Part shown: piece by piece, positions 8,136 through 16,104 of the stretch
Layout: the number at the start of each line of letters is the position of its first letter
Position numbering within the stretch: position 1 is the stretch's first letter
Source of the DNA: JBFWMG01 sp050251715
Lineage (GTDB): Bacteria; Desulfobacterota; Desulfovibrionia; Desulfovibrionales; Desulfovibrionaceae
DNA length: 64,000 bases
Assembly: GCA_050251715.1 (NCBI GenBank)
Contig: JBFWMG010000011.1
Coordinates: 40,369 to 104,368 of the forward strand
Direction: 5' to 3'
Position numbers and translations under genes: made by a program
Notes under the pieces: generated by a model
What the model saw: only the letters and a program-made list of their open reading frames with translations
The model's database searches: none
Told to the model about the DNA's origin: nothing

Positions 8136-8305
8136 TGGACACCATCATCGAACGGACCGGGGCGCGCCGCCTGACCCGGCGGCCCATGCGCATCATAGAC
8201 GGCGGCAGGATCAGCGCCGCGTCGCGGGCGGGACTGGACGCCTGCGCCACCGTGGCCGACGTGGTGGCGTGGCTCAAGCGGGTGCTGCTGGGCGAGGCGG
8301 CGTAA
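8135..8305 (+). CDS. Small protein after the tail fibre, function unknown
   Basis: A 56-residue protein. Its ATG overlaps the fibre stop codon (TAATG at 8133-8137) and uses AAGGAGG at 8121-8127, so it is translationally coupled. The protein is basic with an Arg-rich N-terminus (IIERTGARRLTRRPMRI) and a possible amphipathic helix near the C-terminus. I do not recognise a family. Position suggests a fibre chaperone or accessory protein, but nothing in the sequence proves it. It is the last gene of the island before the terminator. Confidence 0.55.
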   Translation: MDTIIERTGARRLTRRPMRIIDGGRISAASRAGLDACATVADVVAWLKRVLLGEAA

Positions 8306-8333
8306 CGGCGCGGCCAGGAAGCACGGCCACTAA

Positions 8334-8366
8334 AAAGGCTCCCGCCTCAAGCAGACGGGAGCCTTT
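8334..8366 (-). terminator. Bidirectional rho-independent terminator
   Basis: AAAGGCTCCCG (8334-8344) and CGGGAGCCTTT (8356-8366) form an 11-bp stem with an 11-nt loop. On the minus strand the stem is followed by TTTTTA, so it best ends the small minus-strand gene at 8388-8603. On the plus strand it can also end the phage operon. Confidence 0.85.
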
Positions 8367-8387
8367 GTCGTTGCCCTTTGAAACGAA

Positions 8388-8603
8388 TCACTTCTTGCGC
8401 AGGTCACTCATGACGATGCCGTCACTACCCTGCGATCCCGAGGAGCACTGCTTGCCAGGCTGCGAACTGCAACCCGATGCGCCGGAGCAGGCTCACCCGC
8501 CCGACCTGGCGTCCGCCTCGGTTACCCCAAGCTTCTTCAGCCAGAAATGGGCAATTGTCGCCCATCCTACCAGTATGACGACCAAAACGATGACGCCTTC
8601 CAT
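8388..8603 (-). CDS. Candidate selenoprotein: small Cys/Sec-rich membrane protein with in-frame TGA
   Basis: Start at ATG 8603 with GAGG about 7 bases upstream on the minus strand. Residues 2-21 form one membrane helix (EGVIVLVVILVGWATIAHFW), followed by KK. Codon 37 is TGA (8495-8493); reading through it continues for 34 codons to a second TGA at 8390. The stretch after the first TGA is Cys/Ser/Gly-rich (ACSGASGCSS, then KQCSS). After the TGA a hairpin of GGTTGC/GCAGCC with loop AGTTC begins its loop 25 nt downstream and has G in the second loop position. This fits the usual bacterial SECIS rule. Layout resembles FeoB-associated Cys-rich membrane proteins and small deltaproteobacterial selenoproteins. 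If Sec is not inserted, the product is 36 residues. A terminator follows. Confidence 0.5.
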
Positions 8604-8796
8604 AATGCCACCTCAAGTTGCGTTCTGGGTCGCGCCGCCAAACACGTGCCCGGCAGGCTGCGCCCACACCCTACTATAAGCCCACATGGCGCAAAGGCAA
8701 CCCCATGCCGGCCCCCTTTACACTGGCCCGCTTTTACGCGACATTGTTTTTTTCGTCCACGCCGCCCAATCGGCAACGCCTCACCAAGAGAACACC

Positions 8797-9672
8797 ATGC
8801 ACCCGATTTACGATACCGCCACCTTCATGTTCGACCCCCTGCACCGGATGTGGGAGCATCGACGCATGCGCCGATTGTTCGGCCTGTCGTTTCTGGCCGC
8901 GTTTTTCCTGGGCATCATTTGCATCCAATGCAACCGCAGCGGCCTGCTGCCGCCCCAGTTGGCGGCCATCGTGCCCACCAACCACTTCTACGCCGTGCAG
9001 CTCGCCTTCACGCTCGTGCTGGTGGAAGAGATCATAGACCTCGTCTTCGCCCTGCCCTGCTCGGTGTCCGATTCCGTGGGCAAACAGCTTGAAATCCTGG
9101 CGCTCATCCTGCTGCGCAATTCCTTCAAGGAGCTGGTCCACTTCCCGGAACCCATCCACTTCACCACCCTCGAACCCGTGCTGCGCGTCATGTCCTATGG
9201 CTTGGGCGCGCTCTGCCTTTTTGTCATACTTGGCTATTATTTCAAAGCATTGCAGCACCAGCCCACGCTCAAGCGAGGCCTAGACCGCTACCGCTTCGTG
9301 GCCTTGAAAAAAGGGATTTCCCTGGTGCTCCTGGCCATATTCCTCATCTCCGCGGCCTACGACGGCTGGCTGACCGTGACCGGCGGCAAGCCCTACAGCT
9401 TTTTCGAAACCTTTTTCACCGCCCTCATCTTCACGGACATCCTCATCGTGCTCATGTACCAGCAGTTCGTGCCCGCCTTCCATGCCGTGTTCCGCAACTC
9501 GGGCTATGCCCTGGCCACGCTGTTCATGCGCATCGCCCTGGCCGCGCCCGTCTATTACGACACGGCCATCGGCGTGGGAGCCGGGCTGTTCGCCCTGTTG
9601 CTGACCCTGGCCTACAACCGCGCCTGCCCCGTGCTCGAAGAAAGCAATGTGTGCAAACACGGCCCGCGCTGA
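8797..9672 (+). CDS. Polytopic membrane protein, family not recognised
   Basis: A 291-residue protein. ATG 8797 is preceded by AAGAG; the longer reading from 8686 adds only unlikely sequence. About seven hydrophobic segments are visible, for example LFGLSFLAAFFLGIICI (near 25-45), VQLAFTLVLVEEIIDLVFAL, VMSYGLGALCLFVILGYYF, ISLVLLAIFLISAAY and MRIALAAPVYYDTAIGVGAG near the end. Acidic pairs within helices (VEEIID) hint at a transport or electron-transfer role, but I recognise no motif. It is followed after 40 bp by the VKOR-thioredoxin fusion on the same strand, so the two may be co-transcribed. Confidence 0.75.
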   Translation: MHPIYDTATFMFDPLHRMWEHRRMRRLFGLSFLAAFFLGIICIQCNRSGLLPPQLAAIVPTNHFYAVQLAFTLVLVEEIIDLVFALPCSVSDSVGKQLEILALILLRNSFKELVHFPEPIHFTTLEPVLRVMSYGLGALCLFVILGYYFKALQHQPTLKRGLDRYRFVALKKGISLVLLAIFLISAAYDGWLTVTGGKPYSFFETFFTALIFTDILIVLMYQQFVPAFHAVFRNSGYALATLFMRIALAAPVYYDTAIGVGAGLFALLLTLAYNRACPVLEESNVCKHGPR

Positions 9673-9712
9673 CCCGCGCCCGGCCCGATAACCAACAGCC
9701 CATCCATACGCC

Positions 9713-10678
9713 ATGAAATATCCCTATGCTTCCCGCGGCCCCTTGTGGCTGGCCATTGTCCTCTCACTGTGCGGCATCGGCTTTTGCGTGAGCGCCGCCC
9801 TCGGCATGGCCGACAACGTCTGCGTCACCAACGGCTGCGCCCTGCTGAAGGGGAGCTCCCTTTTCGGCGTATCCCTGTGGTGGTGGGGCGTTGCGGCCTA
9901 TTCCCTGATAGGGGCCGCCTGCCTGCTTGGCGCCCCGGCCCTGGCATGCCTCTTGGCCGTGGCCATGCTGGCCGGAGACTGCTTCTTCCTCGCCTGGATG
10001 GCCTTTGTGGCGCCCTGTCTCAACTGCCTTGTGGTGGCGGTGCTGTTCCTGCTGCTGACGCTGGTGCTCATGCCGCCCGCCAGCAGCCGCATGGGCATAC
10101 GCCGCGTGGGTTCGCTGGTCATTGCCGTGTGGTTCTTCATGCTCGCGCCCAACCTGTTCGGCATGGCCTATGAAGCCGCTGGCCCCTGGCCCGTGCTGGG
10201 CGCGCCCGATGCGGCGGTGCGGGTCTATTTCTCACCCGGCTGCCCTGTCTGCCGCACCACCGTGACCGAGTTCCTCTCCGGTTCGTTGGATAACGTGGCC
10301 TTTTATCCCGTGCTCGAAACCGAGGACGATGTGAGCCGCATCCACCGCCTGGCAAGCGATCTGGAAGCGGGCATCCCCGCCCGCCAGGCCTTTGCCGCCT
10401 GCTTCGATCCGGACGCGGACACCCAGGCATCCTTTGTCCAATCCTTCCCCGTCCGGCTGCGCACCATGGTCAACGCCCTGGCGCTCATCCGCGCGGGCGC
10501 CACCCGCATCCCCGTGGTGCTTACCAGCGGCCGTCTTGCGCAACCCGCCGCCGGCTCAACCGCGCCCGCCTCGCCCCTGTCCGGCAAGCAGTTCTTCATG
10601 ACCGGCCAGGAAACCTTTAGCGGCTGCGACCAGACCGACACGTCCGCCAATTGCTCCGATCCCGCGCCCGCGCGCTAG
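9713..10678 (+). CDS. VKOR-domain protein fused to a thioredoxin-like domain
   Basis: A 321-residue protein. The N-terminal two thirds are a four-to-five helix membrane domain of the vitamin K epoxide reductase family. The loop cysteines C37 and C42 (NVCVTNGCALLK) precede an FGVSLWWWG turn, and the quinone-side CxxC pair is C102/C105 (APCLNCL). After another helix comes a thioredoxin-like segment, VRVYFSPGCPVCRTTV, with C177/C180. Bacterial VKOR fusions reoxidise periplasmic thiol-disulfide partners and pass electrons to quinone; here substrate and partner seem to be in one chain. The C-terminal 120 residues diverge from canonical thioredoxins. Start ATG lacks a strong ribosome-binding site. 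The PP2C gene begins 12 bases after its stop. Confidence 0.75.
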   Translation: MKYPYASRGPLWLAIVLSLCGIGFCVSAALGMADNVCVTNGCALLKGSSLFGVSLWWWGVAAYSLIGAACLLGAPALACLLAVAMLAGDCFFLAWMAFVAPCLNCLVVAVLFLLLTLVLMPPASSRMGIRRVGSLVIAVWFFMLAPNLFGMAYEAAGPWPVLGAPDAAVRVYFSPGCPVCRTTVTEFLSGSLDNVAFYPVLETEDDVSRIHRLASDLEAGIPARQAFAACFDPDADTQASFVQSFPVRLRTMVNALALIRAGATRIPVVLTSGRLAQPAAGSTAPASPLSGKQFFMTGQETFSGCDQTDTSANCSDPAPAR

Positions 10679-10689
10679 GGGGCCACACC

Positions 10690-11826
10690 ATGCCCCGCCC
10701 CCCCGCCGCCTGCACCGCACCCGACATCCTCCTGGACCAGCTCGCCCCCCAGGACATCCTCAACGCCATGGGGGACGGGGTGTACGTCACCGATCTGGAT
10801 CGGCGCATCGTATACTGGAGCGACGCCGCCGCGCGCATGACGGGGTGGACCAACGCGGACGTGCTGGGCCGGGGCTGCAAGGAGGACATCCTGTGCCACG
10901 AGGACAAGGACGGCCGCAAACTCTGCGGCAAGGACACCTGCCCCCTGTGGCGGGCCATGGCCACCGGCAGACCGGGCGCCGCGCCCGCCCTGCTCTACGC
11001 CCAACGCAAGGACGGCTCGCGCATGCCCGTGCAGGTCACCGTGTCGCCGGTGCGCGACAGGGCGGGGGCCATCGTGGGCGGGGTGGAGGTGTTCCGCGAC
11101 TACACCACCATGATGCACGACCTCACGCGTGCCCGCCGCATCCAACGGCAATCGCTCACACTCGACATGCCCGGCATGCCGGGACTGCGCTGCGACGCGC
11201 ACTACATCCCCCACGACCTGGTGGGCGGCGACTTCTATGCTGTGGAACAACGCTCCGACACGCAATGCGCGTTCATCCTGGCGGACATGATGGGCCATGG
11301 CGTGTCCGCCGCGCTGCACACCATGTACCTGCGCTCCATCTGGCAGGAACATAGCGGCGCGTGCCCCGACCCGACGGCCTTTGCCCGCGTCCTCAACGCC
11401 AAGCTCCACGCCCTGCTCAACGAATCCAGCGTGTTCGCCGCCGCCCTGTGCGGCATGATCGACACCCAGGCCGACGCCATCCATCTGGTGGGCGCGGCCC
11501 ACCCCTCGCCGTTTCTCTTTTCCCGCGACGGCGCGGTGCGCCGCATCGACACCTCCGGCCTGCCCATGGGCCTTGATCTCGACGCCGTTCATGCAGCCGC
11601 CACCTACCCCTTCCGGCCCGGCGACACCCTGTTTCTCTATACCGACGGCGCACTGGGCGCGGCGGACGCCCTCATGACCGAGCAGGACGTACTCGACGTG
11701 CTGCTGGCGCTCGGCTATCCCCGGTCCGAAACCACGCTCCCGGACATCGAGAACGCCCTGCTCGCCCGCAGCGGAAACCTCGCCCTGGGCGACGACCTCA
11801 CCTTCCTCGCCTTCCGCCGTCCCTGA
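10690..11826 (+). CDS. PAS-domain PP2C-type serine phosphatase (RsbU/SpoIIE-like)
   Basis: A 378-residue protein, ATG 10690 preceded by AGGGGG. Residues about 20-140 form a PAS domain (DILNAMGDGVYVTDLDRRIVYW) with an internal Cys set (CKEDILCHEDKDGRKLCGKDTCP) typical of a redox- or cofactor-sensing PAS group. Residues 165-375 form the SpoIIE phosphatase domain: PHDLVGGDFY and ILADMMGHGVSAAL carry the metal-binding aspartates, and GDTLFLYTDG plus LGDDLTFLAF close it. Such proteins dephosphorylate anti-anti-sigma (STAS) factors. A STAS protein is encoded at 35222, though linkage is only a guess. Probably co-transcribed with the VKOR fusion. Confidence 0.85.
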   Translation: MPRPPAACTAPDILLDQLAPQDILNAMGDGVYVTDLDRRIVYWSDAAARMTGWTNADVLGRGCKEDILCHEDKDGRKLCGKDTCPLWRAMATGRPGAAPALLYAQRKDGSRMPVQVTVSPVRDRAGAIVGGVEVFRDYTTMMHDLTRARRIQRQSLTLDMPGMPGLRCDAHYIPHDLVGGDFYAVEQRSDTQCAFILADMMGHGVSAALHTMYLRSIWQEHSGACPDPTAFARVLNAKLHALLNESSVFAAALCGMIDTQADAIHLVGAAHPSPFLFSRDGAVRRIDTSGLPMGLDLDAVHAAATYPFRPGDTLFLYTDGALGAADALMTEQDVLDVLLALGYPRSETTLPDIENALLARSGNLALGDDLTFLAFRRP

Positions 11827-11845
11827 ACGGCCCCCCCTTGCCCAC

Positions 11846-11876
11846 AAAAAAAGCGGCGGACGCATGCGTCCGCCGC
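11846..11876 (-). terminator. Terminator of the FAD-oxidoreductase operon
   Basis: GCGGCGGACGCA (11853-11864) followed directly by TGCGTCCGCCGC (11865-11876) is a perfect 24-bp palindrome. On the minus strand it is followed by seven T (11852-11846). It lies about 30 bp after the minus-strand gene ending at 11908 and could also stop the plus-strand phosphatase gene. Confidence 0.85.
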
Positions 11877-11907
11877 CCAACAACCACACACGCCCCGCAG
11901 GCGGGAA

Positions 11908-13293
11908 TCAACCGCCCAGACGCTTGATGATCGCCCTGGCCGGAAGCAGGCCCGTGGCAGCGGCGGAAACGATGTTTCCGGCCACGCCCGGTCCGTCGCC
12001 CGCCACGAACAGGTTGGCCACCTCGGTTTCCAGCTCCCGGGTGGTCTCTATCTGGGTGGCGAAGAACTTGATCTCCGGCGCGTAGAGCAGGGTTTCGTCG
12101 TTGGTCACGCCGGGCACGGCCAGATTGAGTTTCTCCAGCCCTTCCATGAGGTTGGTGACAATGCGCTCGGGCAGGGCCATGGCGATGTCGCCGCACACCA
12201 CGTTCTTGAGCGTGGGCTCGATGTAGCCCTTCTTGATGCGGTTCCAGGTGGAGCGCCGCCCCCGCGTCAGATCGCCGTACCGTTGCAGCAGGGGCTTGCC
12301 GCCGCCGATGAGCGTGGCCAGCTTGCCAATGGACTCGCCATAGGCCTGGTTGTCCGACACCGGTTCGGTGAGCACCACCTTGGACAAAAAGGCGAAGTTG
12401 GTGTTCTCCGACTTGTTGTCCATAAAGGCGTGGCCGTTCACGCACACGAAATCCTGATAGTTCTCCAGGGCCACGAACCCACCGGGATTGGTGCAGAAGG
12501 TGCGGGTCTGGTCGTCGTACTTGCGGGTCTGGATGAAAAAGGTGGGGTCGTAGATGACATCGGTGATGTCCTGCATGATGTCCTTGTGCACCTCCACGCG
12601 CACGCCCACCTCGATGCCGCGCTGCGAACGGCCCAGCCCGTAGCGTTCCGCCACCGCGCCCATCCATTCCGCGCCCACCCGGCCCGGCGCCAGCACCACG
12701 CACCGCGCCTTGTACGTGCCCTTCCTGGTCACCACGCCCGTGACCCTGCCCCTGGCCACGGTCACGTCCTCGGCCTCCTCGCCGGCCATGATGTGCACAC
12801 CCTTGTCGCGCAGATACTGGGTCATGCGCGCGATGTGGCTTGGCAGGTTGTCGCTGCCCAGGTGCTTTTGCCGGATGAGCAGCAGGTCCATGCCATGGGT
12901 GCGCGCCTTCTTGCGCAGGTCCATGGCCGCGTCCATGTCCGTGGGGTAGACCGGGCCGTCCATGCCGAACCGGTTGAAAATGTCTTCGGTTTCCTCAATA
13001 AGCGTTTTCGCCTCGGACAATTCCAGGAACTGGGTCAGGTCGGTCTTGCCCAGCTTGTGGATATAGTTGAGCTTGCCGTCGGAAAAAAGCCCCGCGCCGC
13101 CCACACCGGACAGGATGTGGCACGGGCGGCATTTCTTGCACACCTGGTCGGCGGCGATGGGACAATGGCGGCGGTCGATGTCGCGCCCCTTGTCCATGAG
13201 GCAAACCGAAAACCCGCCGTGTTCCGCCAGGGCGTACGCGGCGAACAGACCCGCGGGCCCGGCGCCCACGATTATCACGTCATGCGTCTTCAT
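11908..13293 (-). CDS. FAD-dependent dehydrogenase (COG2509-like)
   Basis: A 461-residue protein. The N-terminus DVIIVGAGPAGLFAAYAL (5-22) is the Rossmann dinucleotide fold with GxGxxG. A cysteine set follows (CPIAADQVCKKCRPCHIL, about 44-61) just before SGVGGAGLFSDGKLN, a combination typical of uncharacterised FAD dehydrogenases of the COG2509 group. A second FAD contact is near the C-terminus (LFVAGDGPGVAGNIVSAAATG). The biological substrate is not known. Its start codon lies inside the 3' end of the upstream hybrid kinase gene (14-bp overlap), implying translational coupling to that kinase. Confidence 0.85.
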   Translation of the reverse strand: MKTHDVIIVGAGPAGLFAAYALAEHGGFSVCLMDKGRDIDRRHCPIAADQVCKKCRPCHILSGVGGAGLFSDGKLNYIHKLGKTDLTQFLELSEAKTLIEETEDIFNRFGMDGPVYPTDMDAAMDLRKKARTHGMDLLLIRQKHLGSDNLPSHIARMTQYLRDKGVHIMAGEEAEDVTVARGRVTGVVTRKGTYKARCVVLAPGRVGAEWMGAVAERYGLGRSQRGIEVGVRVEVHKDIMQDITDVIYDPTFFIQTRKYDDQTRTFCTNPGGFVALENYQDFVCVNGHAFMDNKSENTNFAFLSKVVLTEPVSDNQAYGESIGKLATLIGGGKPLLQRYGDLTRGRRSTWNRIKKGYIEPTLKNVVCGDIAMALPERIVTNLMEGLEKLNLAVPGVTNDETLLYAPEIKFFATQIETTRELETEVANLFVAGDGPGVAGNIVSAAATGLLPARAIIKRLGG

Positions 13294-15913
13294 CGGTTTT
13301 CTTTCCCCTGGTCACGTCCTGCAGCGTCAGCAGCAATAATTTCTGGTCCACGGGCTTGGACACGTACCCGTTCATGCCCTCTTCGAAAAACCGGTCCTTG
13401 TCGTCCTTCATGGCGTAGGCGGTCAAGGCGATAATGGGAATCCGTGGGTCGAAACGTTTCGGGCTGGACGAGCGAATGATGCGCGTGGCCTCCACGCCGT
13501 CCATTTCCGGCATCTGGATGTCCATGACGATCACGTCGAAACGCTCCCTCTCCAATGCCTCCAAGGCCTTGAGCCCGTTCTCCACGGCGGTCACGCTATG
13601 CCCGTTGCGCTTGAGGAAATCCGACACGAAGAGCCTGTTGACCCGGTTGTCCTCGGCGAACAGGATATTGAGGGGCTCCATGTCCACGCGAGGGGCTTCC
13701 CTGACGGGCGGGGCCGAAGCCGGGGCATCCTCGGGCGGCTCCACGCGGATGGTGAAATAAAAGGTGCTGCCCTTCTTGTGCTCGCTCTCAAACCAGATGG
13801 AACCGCCCATCATCTCCACCAGTTTCTTGGAGATGGCGAGTCCGAGCCCGGTACCGGCAAAGCGCTTGGAGTAGGAGCTGTCCAACTGCGCAAAACTGCT
13901 GAAAAGCAGATGCTGCTTGTCCTTGGGCACGCCCACGCCCGTGTCCGCCACGCTGAATTGCAACGTGTCCGGCGTGGTGCCCGGCAACACCGTGACATGC
14001 ACCGTGCCCCGCTCCGTGAACTTGAGGGCGTTGCCCACCAGATTGCGCAACACCTGGCCCAGCCGTCCCGGATCGGCCTTCACGGTTTCCGGCACGCCAG
14101 GGTCCATGGTCAGCAGCAGGGACGTTTCCCGCCGCGCTGCCTGGGTGGCGAAATGGCGGGTCAGCTTCTCCACTTCCCGGCGCACGTTGAACGTGGCGGG
14201 GGACAGTTGCAGCTTGCCCGCCTCGATGCGGTTGAAGTCAAGGATGTCGTTGATGATCTCCATGAGCGACACGGCGGAGTCGAGGATCATCTCGACCTGC
14301 TCGCGCTGCTCCGGCTCCAGATCCGTCTCCAGCGTCAACTCGGCCATGCCGATGACGCACCCGATGGGTGTGCGCACTTCATGGCTCATGTTCCGCAAGA
14401 AGAGACTCTTGGACAGGTTGGCCTCTTCCGCCGCCTTGCGTGCGGCAATGAGGTCGTTCTCCATCTGCTTGCGGATGGTGATGTCCCGGACCATGATCTG
14501 GACGCGGCCTCCCCCGATGTCCTTGGCCGACAGGCTGGCGGTGAAGTAGGAGCCGTCCTTGCGCCGAAACCGTTGCTCCATGCGCAGGGTGGCTCCGGAC
14601 CGGACGATCTCGAACGCCTCGCGCGGGGGCATGACGGCCAGATCCTCTGGATGCACCAGATCCACGATGGGCATGCCCTGCAAGTCGTCCATCTCGCAAC
14701 CGAGCATGGTCAACAGCTGCGAATTGGCGTCAATGATATGGCCTTGTTCCCCGGTCAGGCAGATGCCTTCGGATGCCTGCTCGTAGTGCGCCCGGTATTT
14801 GCTTTCGCTGTCGCGCAGCTTGCTCTCCGTCTCCGTCAATTCGTGGATTTTTTCCTGCAATCCTTCCAGCGACTGGCTCAGGCGGTCGGTCATGTCATTG
14901 AAGGCCTGGGCCAGCACGCCTATTTCATCCGAGCTTTCCACGGCGGCGCGCAAGTCCAGCTCACCGGCACGCACGGCGTTGGCCGTGGTGGCCAGCACCT
15001 GGATGGGCCGCACAATGCGCCGCACCGCGAAAAACGCCAACGCCACAGCCACGCACAGGGACGCGGCGATGACCGCAATCAGCATGACCACCGCGTTCAC
15101 CGCCAGACTCAACGCGTTCGATGCCAGCCGCTCGGCGACCACGGTGAACGTCTGCCCGCCCAGATTGACCTGCTCGCGCGCGATGACGGCCCAGGCGCCT
15201 TCAAGCCCCTTGTCCAGGCCGTCGACGTCGGGAGCCGTAAACCGCGTATTGGCGAGCACCACGGAAGGGTTGCGGTGCGCCACCACACGCCTGCGGTTGT
15301 CCACGATGTAGACGTTCTCGCCAAGCCCGAGCCGCACGTCCATGATGAGTTCCCACACCCGCTTGAGCCGTGCCTCGGCCACCAGGATGTTGACCACCTG
15401 CCCGGTGCGCAACTCGCTTATGGGCTTGGCGATGAGCATGTAGGGCTCTCCGGTCTGGCCATCGAAGCGGACCCTGCCGAAATAGGTTTTGCGCGTGGCC
15501 AGCACTTCGCGATATTCGGGGGCATACGCGCGGTTGCGCAGATCGTCATGGTCAATGCTTCTGTGGCGGGACACCCGCAGGCGCTCCATGCCCGTGGCGT
15601 CAAGCAGGCTTATTTCTTCAAAATACTTGTTGCTGGAATACAAGAGGGAAAGCAGCACCTGCTTCTGCCCGTCCGGGGGCAAGGTGCGCAGGCCTGTCAA
15701 ATTGCTGGCCAGGGCGAGATGGTCTTCCAGGTTGGCCAGGTAGTCGCTGGTGCGGCTGGCCACCCGCATGGCCACAGCGCGCTCCAACGCCAAGGCCTGC
15801 TTTTTTTGGACAGCAAACCCCACCACGCCGAGCACGATACCGACCAGGACGAGCGGCAGCACGGCCAAGCCGATGAAGTTCAGCGTCAGTCTGCTGCGGA
15901 TGCTGTTTTTCAC
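13280..15913 (-). CDS. Membrane hybrid histidine kinase (dCache-HAMP-PAS-HisKA-HATPase-REC)
   Basis: An 877-residue protein. Transmembrane helices near 10-32 and 272-296 bracket a periplasmic sensor domain of about 235 residues of dCache type. HAMP follows (RRIVRPIQVLATTANAV), then a PAS domain (about 370-490), and the HisKA dimerisation helix with the phospho-acceptor His in FLRNMSHEVRTPIG. The HATPase boxes are ILDFNRIEAGKL, NLVGNALKFTERG, DTGVGVPKD and GTGLGLAISKKL. The C-terminal receiver has Asp in VIVMDIQMPEMDG. No DNA-binding output is attached. Upstream on the same strand, 191 bp away, is a substrate-binding lipoprotein that may present the ligand. A GC hairpin (GGGGCGTT/AACGCCCC, 16040-16067) lies in the gap. 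Confidence 0.93.
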   Translation of the reverse strand: MKNSIRSRLTLNFIGLAVLPLVLVGIVLGVVGFAVQKKQALALERAVAMRVASRTSDYLANLEDHLALASNLTGLRTLPPDGQKQVLLSLLYSSNKYFEEISLLDATGMERLRVSRHRSIDHDDLRNRAYAPEYREVLATRKTYFGRVRFDGQTGEPYMLIAKPISELRTGQVVNILVAEARLKRVWELIMDVRLGLGENVYIVDNRRRVVAHRNPSVVLANTRFTAPDVDGLDKGLEGAWAVIAREQVNLGGQTFTVVAERLASNALSLAVNAVVMLIAVIAASLCVAVALAFFAVRRIVRPIQVLATTANAVRAGELDLRAAVESSDEIGVLAQAFNDMTDRLSQSLEGLQEKIHELTETESKLRDSESKYRAHYEQASEGICLTGEQGHIIDANSQLLTMLGCEMDDLQGMPIVDLVHPEDLAVMPPREAFEIVRSGATLRMEQRFRRKDGSYFTASLSAKDIGGGRVQIMVRDITIRKQMENDLIAARKAAEEANLSKSLFLRNMSHEVRTPIGCVIGMAELTLETDLEPEQREQVEMILDSAVSLMEIINDILDFNRIEAGKLQLSPATFNVRREVEKLTRHFATQAARRETSLLLTMDPGVPETVKADPGRLGQVLRNLVGNALKFTERGTVHVTVLPGTTPDTLQFSVADTGVGVPKDKQHLLFSSFAQLDSSYSKRFAGTGLGLAISKKLVEMMGGSIWFESEHKKGSTFYFTIRVEPPEDAPASAPPVREAPRVDMEPLNILFAEDNRVNRLFVSDFLKRNGHSVTAVENGLKALEALERERFDVIVMDIQMPEMDGVEATRIIRSSSPKRFDPRIPIIALTAYAMKDDKDRFFEEGMNGYVSKPVDQKLLLLTLQDVTRGKKTDEDA

Positions 15914-16104
15914 GCCCTTGTGTCCCCGTTATCCATACGGCGTTTTGTGCGCACTGGTTGTCTTACTGCGGTCTATCCGCCCGTAAGCATACTCTCTTCC
16001 AGGCTTCCAACAACACCTGGCGTATTCACGAGCATGCCCGGGGCGTTCTGTCAAGCGGCAACGCCCCTGGCAAGGCGTGCGGCGGGTCGGCTCACGCGCC
16101 GTAC

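Noticed and set aside
8095..8679. A 194-codon plus-strand frame across the end of the phage island.
   Set aside because: It runs over the terminator and opposite the small Cys-rich gene, with no start signal or domain.
10672..10685. GCGCGCTAGGGGGCCA resembles the right end of the 107-bp repeat.
   Set aside because: Only the last few bases match; no hairpins follow or precede, and it is simply the stop region of the VKOR fusion gene.
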